From: Chitinophaga deserti
GTDB taxonomy: Bacteria; Bacteroidota; Bacteroidia; Chitinophagales; Chitinophagaceae
Reading direction: 5' to 3'
NCBI RefSeq assembly: GCF_003149455.1
Contig: NZ_QFFK01000014.1
Span: forward strand, 1-64,000
DNA length: 64,000 bases
Shown in pieces: positions 27,445 through 35,885 of this stretch (position 1 is its first letter; every line of letters starts with the position of its first letter). A program made the translations under genes and the position numbers. The notes under the pieces are model-generated. The model was not told where the DNA came from. It worked only from the letters and a program-made list of their open reading frames with translations, and did no database searches.

Positions 27445-28683
27445 CTAGTAAAGCATTCTGGTTTTGATGGTATTATTTACATCCTTCAGGAGGGCGAATG
27501 CTTCCTGGGAAAGTTTGGAGTCCACATCCAGTACTACATAACCGATCTGGTCATTGGTTTTGAGGTACTGGCCCACAATGTTGATGTTTTTAGAAGACAA
27601 TGCGCTGTTGATTTCAGACAGTACACCCGGCACGTTTTTATGGATGTGCAGGATGCGGTGGGTGTTTTCAATGGCAGGCACGCTGAGGGCGGGCACGGTA
27701 TGGGAGCCGAAGCTGGCGCCTTTCTCGAGGTAGTTCAGCATTTTGCTGGATACATCGAGGCCGATGTTGTGCTGGGCTTCTTCAGTGCTGCCCCCGATGT
27801 GCGGGGTGAGGATCACGTTGGGAAGGCCCTGGAGCGGCGTGCTGAAGGAAGCGCCGTTCTTTTCTGGTTCTACAGGGAACACGTCTACCGCTGCTCCGGA
27901 CAATTGGCCCTGCTCCAGGGCATCGCGGAGGTCTTCCAGTACTACCACCTCACCACGGGCGTAGTTGAGGAAAATAGCCCCTTTCTTGACGTGCTGGAGG
28001 GATTCCTTATTGATCATGTCTGCCGTGGAACGGTTAGACGGTACGTGGAGCGAAATGATATCGGATTGGGAGAAGAGGTCTTTGATGGTGCGGATCTGGG
28101 TGGCATTACCCAGCGGCAGTTTGGTTTCTACATCATAGTAGAGCACATTCATACCGAAAGCTTCTGCGAGTACGCTTACCTGGCTGCCGATGTTGCCATA
28201 GCCAACGATACCGATGGTTTTGCCGCGGAGCTCGTAGCTGCCGGTGGCTTCTTTCATCCAGGTGCCTTTATGGGCGGCGCTGTTTTTGTCAGGGATGCGG
28301 CGGATGAGCATGATAGACAGGCCGATCACCAGTTCGGCCACAGAGCGGGTGTTGGAGTACGGAGCGTTGAAAACAGCCACGCCGTGCTCGGTAGCGCTTT
28401 TCAGGTCTACCTGGTTGGTACCGATACAGAAGCATCCTATCCCCTGCAGCTTTTTAGCGGCGGCCAGTACTTTTGCGGTTACTTGTGTTTTTGATCGGAT
28501 ACCCAGCAGATGAACGTCTTTCACTTCGCGGATGAGGTCTTCTTCACTCAGGGCGCCTGATATTTTGCGGGTATTCACATAACCGGCTTCCTTGAATTCT
28601 GCCACCGCGGCGTCACTGATGTTTTCCAGCAAAAGGATATTGATCTTCTCCTTTGGGTAACTCGTTAATTTCTTTTGGCTCAT
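27445..28683 (-). CDS. serA: D-3-phosphoglycerate dehydrogenase with ACT domain
   Basis: SerA catalyses the first step of serine synthesis, oxidation of 3-phosphoglycerate with NAD. The start at 28683 gives 412 residues (MSQKKLTSYPKEKINIL), matching the roughly 410 of E. coli SerA; upstream in-frame starts add an unrelated extension. The NAD-binding motif is G-I-V-G-Y-G-N-I-G-S, the catalytic region includes N-Y-A-R-G-E-V and L-T-P-H-I-G-G-S-T-E-E-A with the acid-base histidine. The C-terminal 75 residues or so form an ACT domain (H-K-N-V-P-G-V-L-S-E-I-N), suggesting serine feedback. The gene has a good TTTG-N19-TAnnTTTG promoter and its own terminator, so it appears monocistronic. Confidence 0.96.
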   Translation of the reverse strand: MSQKKLTSYPKEKINILLLENISDAAVAEFKEAGYVNTRKISGALSEEDLIREVKDVHLLGIRSKTQVTAKVLAAAKKLQGIGCFCIGTNQVDLKSATEHGVAVFNAPYSNTRSVAELVIGLSIMLIRRIPDKNSAAHKGTWMKEATGSYELRGKTIGIVGYGNIGSQVSVLAEAFGMNVLYYDVETKLPLGNATQIRTIKDLFSQSDIISLHVPSNRSTADMINKESLQHVKKGAIFLNYARGEVVVLEDLRDALEQGQLSGAAVDVFPVEPEKNGASFSTPLQGLPNVILTPHIGGSTEEAQHNIGLDVSSKMLNYLEKGASFGSHTVPALSVPAIENTHRILHIHKNVPGVLSEINSALSSKNINIVGQYLKTNDQIGYVVLDVDSKLSQEAFALLKDVNNTIKTRMLY

Positions 28684-28755
28684 GGTGTTGGATATAATCT
28701 TCTGGTTACAATGCGATGACATTTCCTGTGATCGATTTGTCATCAAAAAGTGGCA

Positions 28756-28786
28756 CAAAACTATTCCAGTTTGGGGAGAAATCAAA
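28756..28786 (-). promoter_or_regulatory. Promoter of serA
   Basis: On the minus strand TTTG (complement of 28783-28786) is followed after exactly 19 bases by TAGTTTTG (complement of 28756-28763). This matches the Bacteroidetes -33/-7 consensus in sequence and spacing and implies a leader of roughly 65 bases. Confidence 0.75.
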
Positions 28787-28933
28787 CAGAAGGCCTTTCG
28801 AATTCGTTATTACGCAAAAAATGGCCCTCACATTTCGTCATTTTTAAATTATTTTCGCCGTTTAGGTCCTGATGGGCATGAAAATTGTGAGTTAAGAGCA
28901 TTCAAATCATTCAATTTCAGCAGCATTATACAA

Positions 28934-30142
28934 ATGAACGGGTCGAAGGCAATTGTGGCACTGGCCATCTCTGGCATCTTTATATATTCCGGTTGCAGCA
29001 GCAGCTCCGCCAACCGGAACAGGGATAAATCACCGGCGCCGGCCGGAACAAACGAATACACCTTAGGGCTGAGCGAAGCTGAAGTACAGGCGATTCTTTC
29101 CAATCCCCGTAACAAGCGCATCAGCCGTGAAGTGGCGGACCTCATCCGGCACAGGCTTCCTGCGTCGTCTTTCAGCGGAGCCGTTCTCGTAGCCAAAAAG
29201 GGCGTAGTCCTCTATGAACATTACCAGGGCCTCGAAAGCCATGTATCCAAAGTACCGGTTACCGACTCCTCTTCCTTCCAGCTGGCTTCCGTCTCCAAAA
29301 CCTTCACCGGTATGGCCATCCTTTCCCTGCTGGAAAGAGGAAAGCTCTCCCTCGAAGATCCCGTGCAGAAATGGTGGCCCGATTTCCCTTATCTCGGCGT
29401 TACCGTACGTACCCTGCTCAACCACAGGAGCGGACTGCCCAACTATCTTTACTTCTGCGACAGTCTCAATAAAGACAAATCCCATTTCCTCACCAATGAG
29501 GAAGTGATCCGGATGATGATCGTCCATAAACCGGCTTCGCAATATCAGCCAGACCGGCATTTCTCCTACTGCAATACCAACTACCTGATCCTCTCTGCCA
29601 TCATTGAGAAAGTAAGCGGACAAACGTATGCGGATTACCTGCAGCAAACCTTTTTCGGCCCCCTGGGCATGACGCGTACCTTCGTGGCCGATCCTACCCT
29701 TGCACCCAGAGCCGGCCAAACCGTATCCCACCTCTCCAACTGGCGGGCGGAAGCGGATAACAGCTTCGATGGTGTAACGGGAGATAAAGGTATTTACAGC
29801 ACCGTTCAGGATATGCTGAAATGGGATCAGGCTATCTATTCAGGCAGGCTCTTTAAGCCGGAAACCCTGGCAGAAGCATATCGCCCCTATTCAAAGGAAA
29901 AGCCCGGCATACGCAACTACGGCCTTGGCTGGCGCCTGATGACGTATCCCGACAGTACCCGTAATATTGTTTACCATAACGGCTGGTGGCATGGCAATAA
30001 CACCGTGTTCTACCGCTTTATCCAGGACTCTACCACGGTAGTAATCCTCGGTAACCGATATAACCGCGGCATTTACCAGTCTGTACGCCCCCTCCGGGAA
30101 ATCCTCGGGCATGGCGACGGTGAAGAAGCCGGCGAAGAATAA
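28934..30142 (+). CDS. Serine beta-lactamase-like hydrolase (class C fold), lipoprotein
   Basis: The start ATG 28934 yields a lipoprotein signal (MNGSKAIVALAISGIFIYSGC). An upstream in-frame ATG overlaps the serA start region and adds a non-signal extension, so it is rejected. The domain is the beta-lactamase/transpeptidase-like fold: active-site S-x-x-K in L-A-S-V-S-K-T-F, the Y-x-N in S-Y-C-N-T-N-Y, and H-N-G replacing K-T-G near the end. Such proteins include D-Ala-D-Ala peptidases, esterases and EstB-like enzymes; true beta-lactamase activity cannot be inferred. It probably acts in the periplasm, membrane-tethered. It stands alone between divergent serA and convergent GH29. Confidence 0.88.
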   Translation: MNGSKAIVALAISGIFIYSGCSSSSANRNRDKSPAPAGTNEYTLGLSEAEVQAILSNPRNKRISREVADLIRHRLPASSFSGAVLVAKKGVVLYEHYQGLESHVSKVPVTDSSSFQLASVSKTFTGMAILSLLERGKLSLEDPVQKWWPDFPYLGVTVRTLLNHRSGLPNYLYFCDSLNKDKSHFLTNEEVIRMMIVHKPASQYQPDRHFSYCNTNYLILSAIIEKVSGQTYADYLQQTFFGPLGMTRTFVADPTLAPRAGQTVSHLSNWRAEADNSFDGVTGDKGIYSTVQDMLKWDQAIYSGRLFKPETLAEAYRPYSKEKPGIRNYGLGWRLMTYPDSTRNIVYHNGWWHGNNTVFYRFIQDSTTVVILGNRYNRGIYQSVRPLREILGHGDGEEAGEE

Positions 30143-30164
30143 GCTCCGGATTAACTACAAATAC

Positions 30165-30203
30165 AAACGCCCTCCTGATCTCAGTATCGGAGGGCGTTTT
30201 TGT
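30165..30203. terminator. Bidirectional terminator between convergent genes
   Basis: ACGCCCTCC near 30168-30175 pairs with GGAGGGCGT at about 30189-30197 around a short loop, followed by TTTTTG on the plus strand. The minus-strand side also runs into T-rich sequence. It serves the hydrolase gene and probably the fucosidase transcript. Confidence 0.75.
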
Positions 30204-30253
30204 ATCTGGTATGGAAATACCCGACGGATGCTAACGGTTATCGAATACGAACG

Positions 30254-31606
30254 TCAATCGTTCAATATCAATTCAACTACAGGTATCTCAGTATTGGGTT
30301 TCTTTTCCGGAAGGTTCAGCACCACATCATCGTTATCAGCAGCGGCAAAGCGCAGCTCTGAATTATCGTGCAGGAACTGAGCGTATTTCACTTTACCCTT
30401 ATAGCCCGGGAGCACGAGGGTTTTGGAATACTCCATCAGGTGCACGTACAGCCTGTTGGTTTTAGGATTGTACGTGAGCATGCTGTTGGCAGGCAGCTGG
30501 AAAGAGGCAGGCGCATATGTACAGTTGTAGATCGATTTATTGTTGCTATGCATCCACTTGCCCATATTGGCCAGTGCATCCTGCGCACGTTCGTCGAACT
30601 CCCCGCGTGCGGTGGGCCCTACATTGAGCAACAGGTTGCCACCATTGGCTACCGAACCAATGAGAAGGCGCAGCAGCTCTCGGGTGCTCTTCCAGGTATT
30701 TTCATCGCGGTGGTAACCCCAGGAGCCGGAAAAGGTCTGGCAGGTTTCCCATGCTTTACCGCGATATTTGGCCAGCTCTTCCACACTCACCTGTTCGGGC
30801 GTTTCGAAATCCTGTCCGTCGGCATAGCTGCCCAGATCCAGGCGGTTATCGACGATAATGCCGGGTTGCAGCTTACGGATGAGTTTCAGCAACTCCATAC
30901 TCCCCCATTCATCTTTTCCTTTACCGTTTTTACCGGGGTAAGAAAAGTCGAGCCAGATAACATCGATCTTACCGTATTGGGTAAGCAGTTCGGTGATCTG
31001 GTCGCGCATGTACTTACGATACTTCGCCATGTCCCTCTTCTGGTTGAGACGTGCGTATTCCGCATCATTACCATCGCGCGGACGGTGCGGGTGCAGGTTA
31101 TCGATGGTGAAATCAGGATGATGCCAGTCGATGAGGGAATAGTAGAACCCTACTTTAAGTCCTTCTGCACGGTAAGCATTTACAAACTCACGTACAAGAT
31201 CCCGACGGGCGGGTGTGTTGGTGGATTTGTAGTCAGTGAACTTAGAATCGAACATGCAGAACCCCTCGTGGTGTTTGGTAGTGAGCACGGCGTATTTCAT
31301 GCCGGCAGCCCTGGCTTGCTTTGCCCACAGTTTAGCATCGTACAGATCAGGATTGAAGAGCTCGAAGTACTTGCGGTAATCACCATCCTGAATCCATTCG
31401 TAGTGGCGTACCCATTCATGGCGGGCGGGCATGGCGTAAAGGCCCCAGTGGATGAACATACCGAAGCGGTCGTTTGTCCACCACTCCATACGCTTTTGTT
31501 TCTGTGCCGGTGTTTCTTTCCCGATCTGCGGCTGCTGTTGCTGCGCCTGTGCGCCGCCCGCAAGGAGCAGCGCGCACAGGGCAATCTGTTTAATCTTTTG
31601 AAGCAT
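30254..31606 (-). CDS. GH29 alpha-L-fucosidase
   Basis: The 450-residue exported enzyme (signal peptide to about residue 22, ending G-A-Q-A-Q) hydrolyses terminal alpha-L-fucose from glycans. GH29 hallmarks are visible: W-W-x-x-x-R-F-G-M-F-I-H-W-G-L-Y at about 41-57, T-T-K-H-H-E-G-F at about 109-116 binding fucose, and W-L-D-F near residue 220 with the likely catalytic nucleophile Asp. The order then continues to a C-terminal beta-sandwich. It is the last gene of the SusC/SusD locus, 12 bases after the DUF4998 gene, and is the only glycoside hydrolase in the window, so the locus probably targets a fucosylated glycan. Exact linkage preference cannot be read from the sequence. Confidence 0.95.
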   Translation of the reverse strand: MLQKIKQIALCALLLAGGAQAQQQQPQIGKETPAQKQKRMEWWTNDRFGMFIHWGLYAMPARHEWVRHYEWIQDGDYRKYFELFNPDLYDAKLWAKQARAAGMKYAVLTTKHHEGFCMFDSKFTDYKSTNTPARRDLVREFVNAYRAEGLKVGFYYSLIDWHHPDFTIDNLHPHRPRDGNDAEYARLNQKRDMAKYRKYMRDQITELLTQYGKIDVIWLDFSYPGKNGKGKDEWGSMELLKLIRKLQPGIIVDNRLDLGSYADGQDFETPEQVSVEELAKYRGKAWETCQTFSGSWGYHRDENTWKSTRELLRLLIGSVANGGNLLLNVGPTARGEFDERAQDALANMGKWMHSNNKSIYNCTYAPASFQLPANSMLTYNPKTNRLYVHLMEYSKTLVLPGYKGKVKYAQFLHDNSELRFAAADNDDVVLNLPEKKPNTEIPVVELILND

Positions 31607-31618
31607 GTATCCGTGTGA

Positions 31619-32812
31619 TTAGTTTGTCTGGAAGAATTTCACCCCTTCGATACGCAATGTCTGATAGATGGGGTTGGAATAAGAGCCTACGAAACCAAGG
31701 CTTACGGTTTTTGATTCAGTGAGTGTGAATTGCACGATATGATGTTTATCGCTGTTGTCTGTCAGTTTCTTGGAGGCGATGGCCGTACCGATCTGTTCCA
31801 CGTCAGGAAGCGTAGTTCCGGGCGCCACGGCGAAGTATGTAGCCTGTAACGTGCCATCGATATTCTGCTGGAATGCTTCCATGCGGTATTTACCGGGAGG
31901 CAGCGTGAGTGTTTGCCAGATCTTGCCGTTGGTGATTGGACCATTATCCCAGATCCAGAGAGTGAGGTAGCGTTTGTCGGCTCCGGCAATCTGATCTGTG
32001 GTTCCATTACGGTCGGCTTCTGCGTTGGTTTGCCAGTCCGCAATTTGTGCAAAGCGGCTGTCTCCCCCATCTGTCCGGCGGAAAGGCCATCCCGGGTTCT
32101 TGAACACTTCTACGGAAAGGTCGAGTTCGGGAGCAAACTGGTACAGCTGCCAGTCGGTCAGGAATGTGTCGATGGCCAGTGTGTCCGGCAGGTAGCGGGT
32201 ACGGTATTCCAGTTTGGAATTGGGAGCCAGCCCCGGAAGGGTGGTAACCATTTGTTCTGAAATACTTTTCACAATGGTATCGCGGGTAGTACCGTTTACA
32301 TGGGTATACCGGATCTGGATGGAATGCAATCCGTCAGCAGAATCCACATCTCCCCATTTAACATCTGTTTTACCTATTTTAGAAACAATGGATTCATAAG
32401 CGCGGTTGAGCAGCGAAGTTTCATACAGTTGTCCGTACGATAAGCCGTTGGCTTTGCTGATCATTGACACGTTACCGGCTTTATCGTAGTTCACCACTTC
32501 AAATTCATATACCCGCTCGTCGAGGTTAGTTACCATGTAACGGATGGTATCGATGCCCTTGGTGCGGTTAATGGGGATGATGGCGGAGTCTTTCCGGTTA
32601 TTCCAGTACAGCTTGCTGACGGATACTTTAGGGTCGGCAATGAGCAGCCAGGATACCTGTACGCGGTTGCGGCCGGGGTGTACCCGCATAGAGTCTGCCT
32701 TTCCGGTATACAGGCGCTCTCCTCCTTCCAGGTACTTTTTGTAATCGTCCTGCTTCCTGCAGGCGGCGAAGGCCGCGGCTGACAGTAACAGTATGGCAAT
32801 ATATTTACGCAT
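31619..32812 (-). CDS. DUF4998/DUF5013-type lipoprotein of the glycan locus
   Basis: 397 residues, lipobox A-A-F-A-A-C (Cys about 18). The N-terminal half (M-R-V-H-P-G-R-N-R-V-Q-V-S-W, then tandem fibronectin-like segments with Y-E-F-E-V-V-N-Y-D) fits DUF4998. The C-terminal 180 residues or so (W-Q-T-L-T-L-P-P-G-K-Y-R-M-E-A, L-G-F-V-G-S-Y) form a jelly-roll DUF5013 domain, probably glycan binding. Proteins of this layout accompany SusC/SusD pairs and are thought to be surface-exposed glycan-binding lipoproteins. It lies between the DUF5000-type gene (20 bases upstream) and the fucosidase (12 bases downstream), in one operon. Confidence 0.85.
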   Translation of the reverse strand: MRKYIAILLLSAAAFAACRKQDDYKKYLEGGERLYTGKADSMRVHPGRNRVQVSWLLIADPKVSVSKLYWNNRKDSAIIPINRTKGIDTIRYMVTNLDERVYEFEVVNYDKAGNVSMISKANGLSYGQLYETSLLNRAYESIVSKIGKTDVKWGDVDSADGLHSIQIRYTHVNGTTRDTIVKSISEQMVTTLPGLAPNSKLEYRTRYLPDTLAIDTFLTDWQLYQFAPELDLSVEVFKNPGWPFRRTDGGDSRFAQIADWQTNAEADRNGTTDQIAGADKRYLTLWIWDNGPITNGKIWQTLTLPPGKYRMEAFQQNIDGTLQATYFAVAPGTTLPDVEQIGTAIASKKLTDNSDKHHIVQFTLTESKTVSLGFVGSYSNPIYQTLRIEGVKFFQTN

Positions 32813-32832
32813 GATAATAAGCTTTAAGAGTT

Positions 32833-33990
32833 TTACTTATCGTTTCCGTAGAATCGAATTTCCTGGATGTTGGCAGCAAACCCGCCGTCTGTCCATGTAC
32901 GGAGGATCTTTACACGGAGGTAACGGACTTTAGGCATGGATAGTGGCACATCGATATGCTCTCCTTCTTTGCCCTTATCACGATCTTCCTGTGATACCTG
33001 TCCTACTGGCAGGCCCGAAGGCTTGATGAGGGTATGTTCCAGGAGTTTGGTCCAGCCATCGTAGCTGCCATTACCGGGAGGCGTATCTGCAATACCCCAT
33101 AGCTCGAATTTGCGCACGTTATTCTGGAGGTAGATCCATTCGTTGGGCCGTTGCCAGAACGAGATACGGCTCAGCTTCGCCAGTACGCCCATATCGAACG
33201 AAATGGTCATGGGCATGCCATCGAACTTATCGGCAGAGTGCCACATGGTACCGTTCCAGAGTCCGGAGATGGGATATCCCCATCCGAAAGGCGTATCGCC
33301 CGGGAGGATGACTTCGCGGAACTTCGATTTGTCGAGCCAGCGTTCGTAGATGGGGACCCAGGAGCCGGTAAGTGTATCGCTGTAATTACCATACTGGTCG
33401 CGAACGAAGAACCGGAACTCACGCTCTACTGCATCAAACCCGCGGATGGAATAGTTGCCGTTGGGAGCTTTGGTATAGCGGACGTTGGTTTCCTTCATCT
33501 GGCCCAATGAGTCTTTGGTCAGCACAAAAATGGCCACTTCTGCTTTGGTAGTGTTTTCAAAAGTGAGGTTTACGCCCCCGAAATCTTCCCTGATGCGGAA
33601 ACTGCGGCGGATGAGCACTACAGGTGGTACTTTGGGCTCCACCACTACCTCTACCGGTGCGGAGGCTACTTCGCTGCGGGAAACCGCATACAGTTTCACA
33701 TTATGTTTCAGTGAATCACCAAAGCCGTCAACGATAAGGAAATTGTTATAGAAGCTGCTTTTCACTTCCCGGATCTTGCCGGGGCGCTGTTCGTACACAG
33801 CTTTCACATAAAGCAGGTCAGGATTATCGGGTAAGCTGTATGAGATGCGGGCAGTTCCGTTCAGATTCTCCACCTGTACGTTGGATACCTGTCCGGGAGT
33901 GCCGCCGGATGTATTTACAGGGTCATGCGTTTCTTTATTGCAGGCAGCGGCCAGCAATGCGAATGCAAGTATATGAGCTGTTTTTTTCAT
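32833..33990 (-). CDS. DUF4959/DUF5126/DUF5000-type lipoprotein of the glycan locus
   Basis: 385 residues from the ATG at 33990, which gives a lipoprotein signal (M-K-K-T-A-H-I-L-A-F-A-L-L-A-A-A-C). A longer start would overlap the SusD gene. Two Ig-like segments (DUF4959, about residues 25-115, and DUF5126, about 120-220) precede a discoidin-like DUF5000 region with F-E-L-W-G-I and V-R-Y-L-R-V-K-I, ending I-Q-E-I-R-F-Y-G. It probably binds glycan at the cell surface beside SusD. Its start is 20 bases after the SusD stop, so co-transcription is nearly certain. Confidence 0.87.
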   Translation of the reverse strand: MKKTAHILAFALLAAACNKETHDPVNTSGGTPGQVSNVQVENLNGTARISYSLPDNPDLLYVKAVYEQRPGKIREVKSSFYNNFLIVDGFGDSLKHNVKLYAVSRSEVASAPVEVVVEPKVPPVVLIRRSFRIREDFGGVNLTFENTTKAEVAIFVLTKDSLGQMKETNVRYTKAPNGNYSIRGFDAVEREFRFFVRDQYGNYSDTLTGSWVPIYERWLDKSKFREVILPGDTPFGWGYPISGLWNGTMWHSADKFDGMPMTISFDMGVLAKLSRISFWQRPNEWIYLQNNVRKFELWGIADTPPGNGSYDGWTKLLEHTLIKPSGLPVGQVSQEDRDKGKEGEHIDVPLSMPKVRYLRVKILRTWTDGGFAANIQEIRFYGNDK

Positions 33991-34010
33991 GATCATTCGG
34001 TTTTGAAGGG

Positions 34011-35867
34011 TTACCATCCGGGATTTTGCACGAGGTTTTCATTTACGAGCAGGTCGTATTCATGGATAGGCCACAGATAATCACGCATCTGGAAGCTTTG
34101 GCGGAATACGAGGCGCGGGCGGTAATAGAATTCCGGTTTCTCCTGCACGATGTCCCATCCGTTGATGGGTTTGTTAAGTTCTTCCACGGAGCGCTTCCAG
34201 CGACGGAGGTCCCAGAAGCGGGAGCCTTCGAAAGCGAGCTCAATGAGCCTTTCCTGCTGGATGATCTGGCGGAGGCCTTCCCTGGTACTGAATTTATTGG
34301 GCGTGCGCGACCAGTTGGTCCATGCATCCTGTACGGTAGGTAAACCGGCTCTTTCGCGAACGCGGTTGATATAATCGTATGCTTCGGCAGTGGGGCCTTT
34401 GGATTCGTTCAGCGCTTCTGCATACAGGAGATACAGGTCAGCAAGGCGCATTTCGGGCCAGGAGTACGATTCCACATACAGCCTGTGTTCAGCCTGTATC
34501 TCGTTCTTCCAGCTCACCAGCTTCTTGGCATAGTAACCGGTAACGTTGTTGTCGTAAATATTCTTACGGCTCTGCCACTGTCCTGCCTTATTCTCAATAT
34601 GGAAGGTTTTGTTCTTCATCATCCACATGCCGCCGTCGAAACCCAGAGAAGCGTAGAACCTTGGTTCGCGGTTGAAGTGAAGGGAGGCGGTGGTATAGCC
34701 TTCGTAGATGAATTCCTTTTCTGCGGCAGTTGCGGTACGGAGTTTGAAACGGCCGGGGTAGTCGTAGCTATGATCTTCCTGGATAGGCACACCATGTACG
34801 GAATAGAAAAGTTCAGCCATCTTCATGGTGGGGCCCAGGGCGCCTGAAACAGATTCGTTGTTGAGATGATCCGGGTCGAGACGGGGAAGTGAAAGGCGCT
34901 GCATCGTGTAGCTGCGTGCCTGGGAATTGCCCCAGATGATTTCCGGGTTCCAGTCTTCGCACAGGGAATTACGCAGGCTCATCTGGATGTTCATGGCTTC
35001 GGACAGCTGGGTGCCCAATTCGTTGAACTTATACATTTTATGACGGCCGCGTTCGCAGGCTTCCAGTGCCAGTTTACAGGCAGATACTGCGGTGTCCCAT
35101 TTGGCCGCGTCGTATGTGGTGGCAAAAATAGGACGCTCTGTTTTGCCCACACCAATGTGATCGGTGTTGCCATTAAAAAGCGGGCTGGCGGCAGTTACCA
35201 GTACTTTGGCGCGCATGCTCAGGGCGATGGCCTGTGTGATGCGTCCCATTTCGGTAGAGCGGTCGGCAATCTCAGGAGGCAGTGTTTTGGATGCATCGAG
35301 CATGAGGTCGGCGATGTATTTCACCAGTGTATCTACCGGTGCGCGGTACACTTTGTATTCCTCATGGCTTCCGGAAATGGGGAGGTTTTTATCTACCACC
35401 GGCACGGGGCCATAGCGGAGGAACAGCTGATAGTGATAAAACGCTTTCAGGAACTTCACCTCTCCCACCCAGCGGATGCGTTCATAATCCGGCAGGTCTA
35501 CCACCTTGCCGATGTTATCGAGGAAGATGTTGCAATCACGCAGGGCGCGGTAGTATCTGCCCCATTCATTCATGTATACCGTTCCGGGCGACATAAAGCC
35601 CATGGCTATCTGCACAGGTTCTTCGCTCACGGGGTACGGGCGGGCAAACCAGTATTCATCTCCCGCACAAAGCGCCGGGTTACTGCCGGGGTCTGAGTTA
35701 TAGGGCATGTAGCTGTAGCAGGTGAAGAGGTACTTCATTGCTTCCTGCCGCATGGTAAAGGCGTTATCGATGGTAGGCACGTTATCGGGCACTACGTCGA
35801 GGAATTTATTACAGCCGGCCGCGCTGATTAACAGGGCGCATATGGCGGGTATCAATAGTTTTTTCAT
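34011..35867 (-). CDS. SusD/RagB-family nutrient-uptake outer-membrane lipoprotein
   Basis: 618 residues with lipobox A-A-G-C (Cys 19). SusD proteins form the lid over the SusC transporter and capture oligosaccharides. Family hallmarks: N-F-L/K-F-L-D-V-V-P after the lipobox, R-A-L-R-D-C-N-I-F-L-D, and the C-terminal Y-I-N-R-V-R-E-R-A-G-L-P with E-R-L-I-E-L-A-F-E-G-S-R-F-W-D-L-R-R-W. The tetratricopeptide-like helices expected for the fold are apparent. The gene follows its SusC partner with an 18-base gap. The substrate is probably a fucose-containing glycan, judged only from the GH29 in the operon. Confidence 0.96.
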   Translation of the reverse strand: MKKLLIPAICALLISAAGCNKFLDVVPDNVPTIDNAFTMRQEAMKYLFTCYSYMPYNSDPGSNPALCAGDEYWFARPYPVSEEPVQIAMGFMSPGTVYMNEWGRYYRALRDCNIFLDNIGKVVDLPDYERIRWVGEVKFLKAFYHYQLFLRYGPVPVVDKNLPISGSHEEYKVYRAPVDTLVKYIADLMLDASKTLPPEIADRSTEMGRITQAIALSMRAKVLVTAASPLFNGNTDHIGVGKTERPIFATTYDAAKWDTAVSACKLALEACERGRHKMYKFNELGTQLSEAMNIQMSLRNSLCEDWNPEIIWGNSQARSYTMQRLSLPRLDPDHLNNESVSGALGPTMKMAELFYSVHGVPIQEDHSYDYPGRFKLRTATAAEKEFIYEGYTTASLHFNREPRFYASLGFDGGMWMMKNKTFHIENKAGQWQSRKNIYDNNVTGYYAKKLVSWKNEIQAEHRLYVESYSWPEMRLADLYLLYAEALNESKGPTAEAYDYINRVRERAGLPTVQDAWTNWSRTPNKFSTREGLRQIIQQERLIELAFEGSRFWDLRRWKRSVEELNKPINGWDIVQEKPEFYYRPRLVFRQSFQMRDYLWPIHEYDLLVNENLVQNPGW

Positions 35868-35885
35868 GTAGATCCGTTTTTACCT

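Noticed and set aside
27640..28494. 284-codon plus-strand frame opposite serA
   Set aside because: Antisense shadow of a well-conserved enzyme gene.
28682..28933. Upstream extension of the beta-lactamase-like gene
   Set aside because: It would overlap the serA promoter and bury the lipoprotein signal 84 residues inside the protein.
30368..31618. 416-codon plus-strand frame opposite the fucosidase
   Set aside because: Antisense shadow of a GH29 gene with all family motifs on the minus strand.
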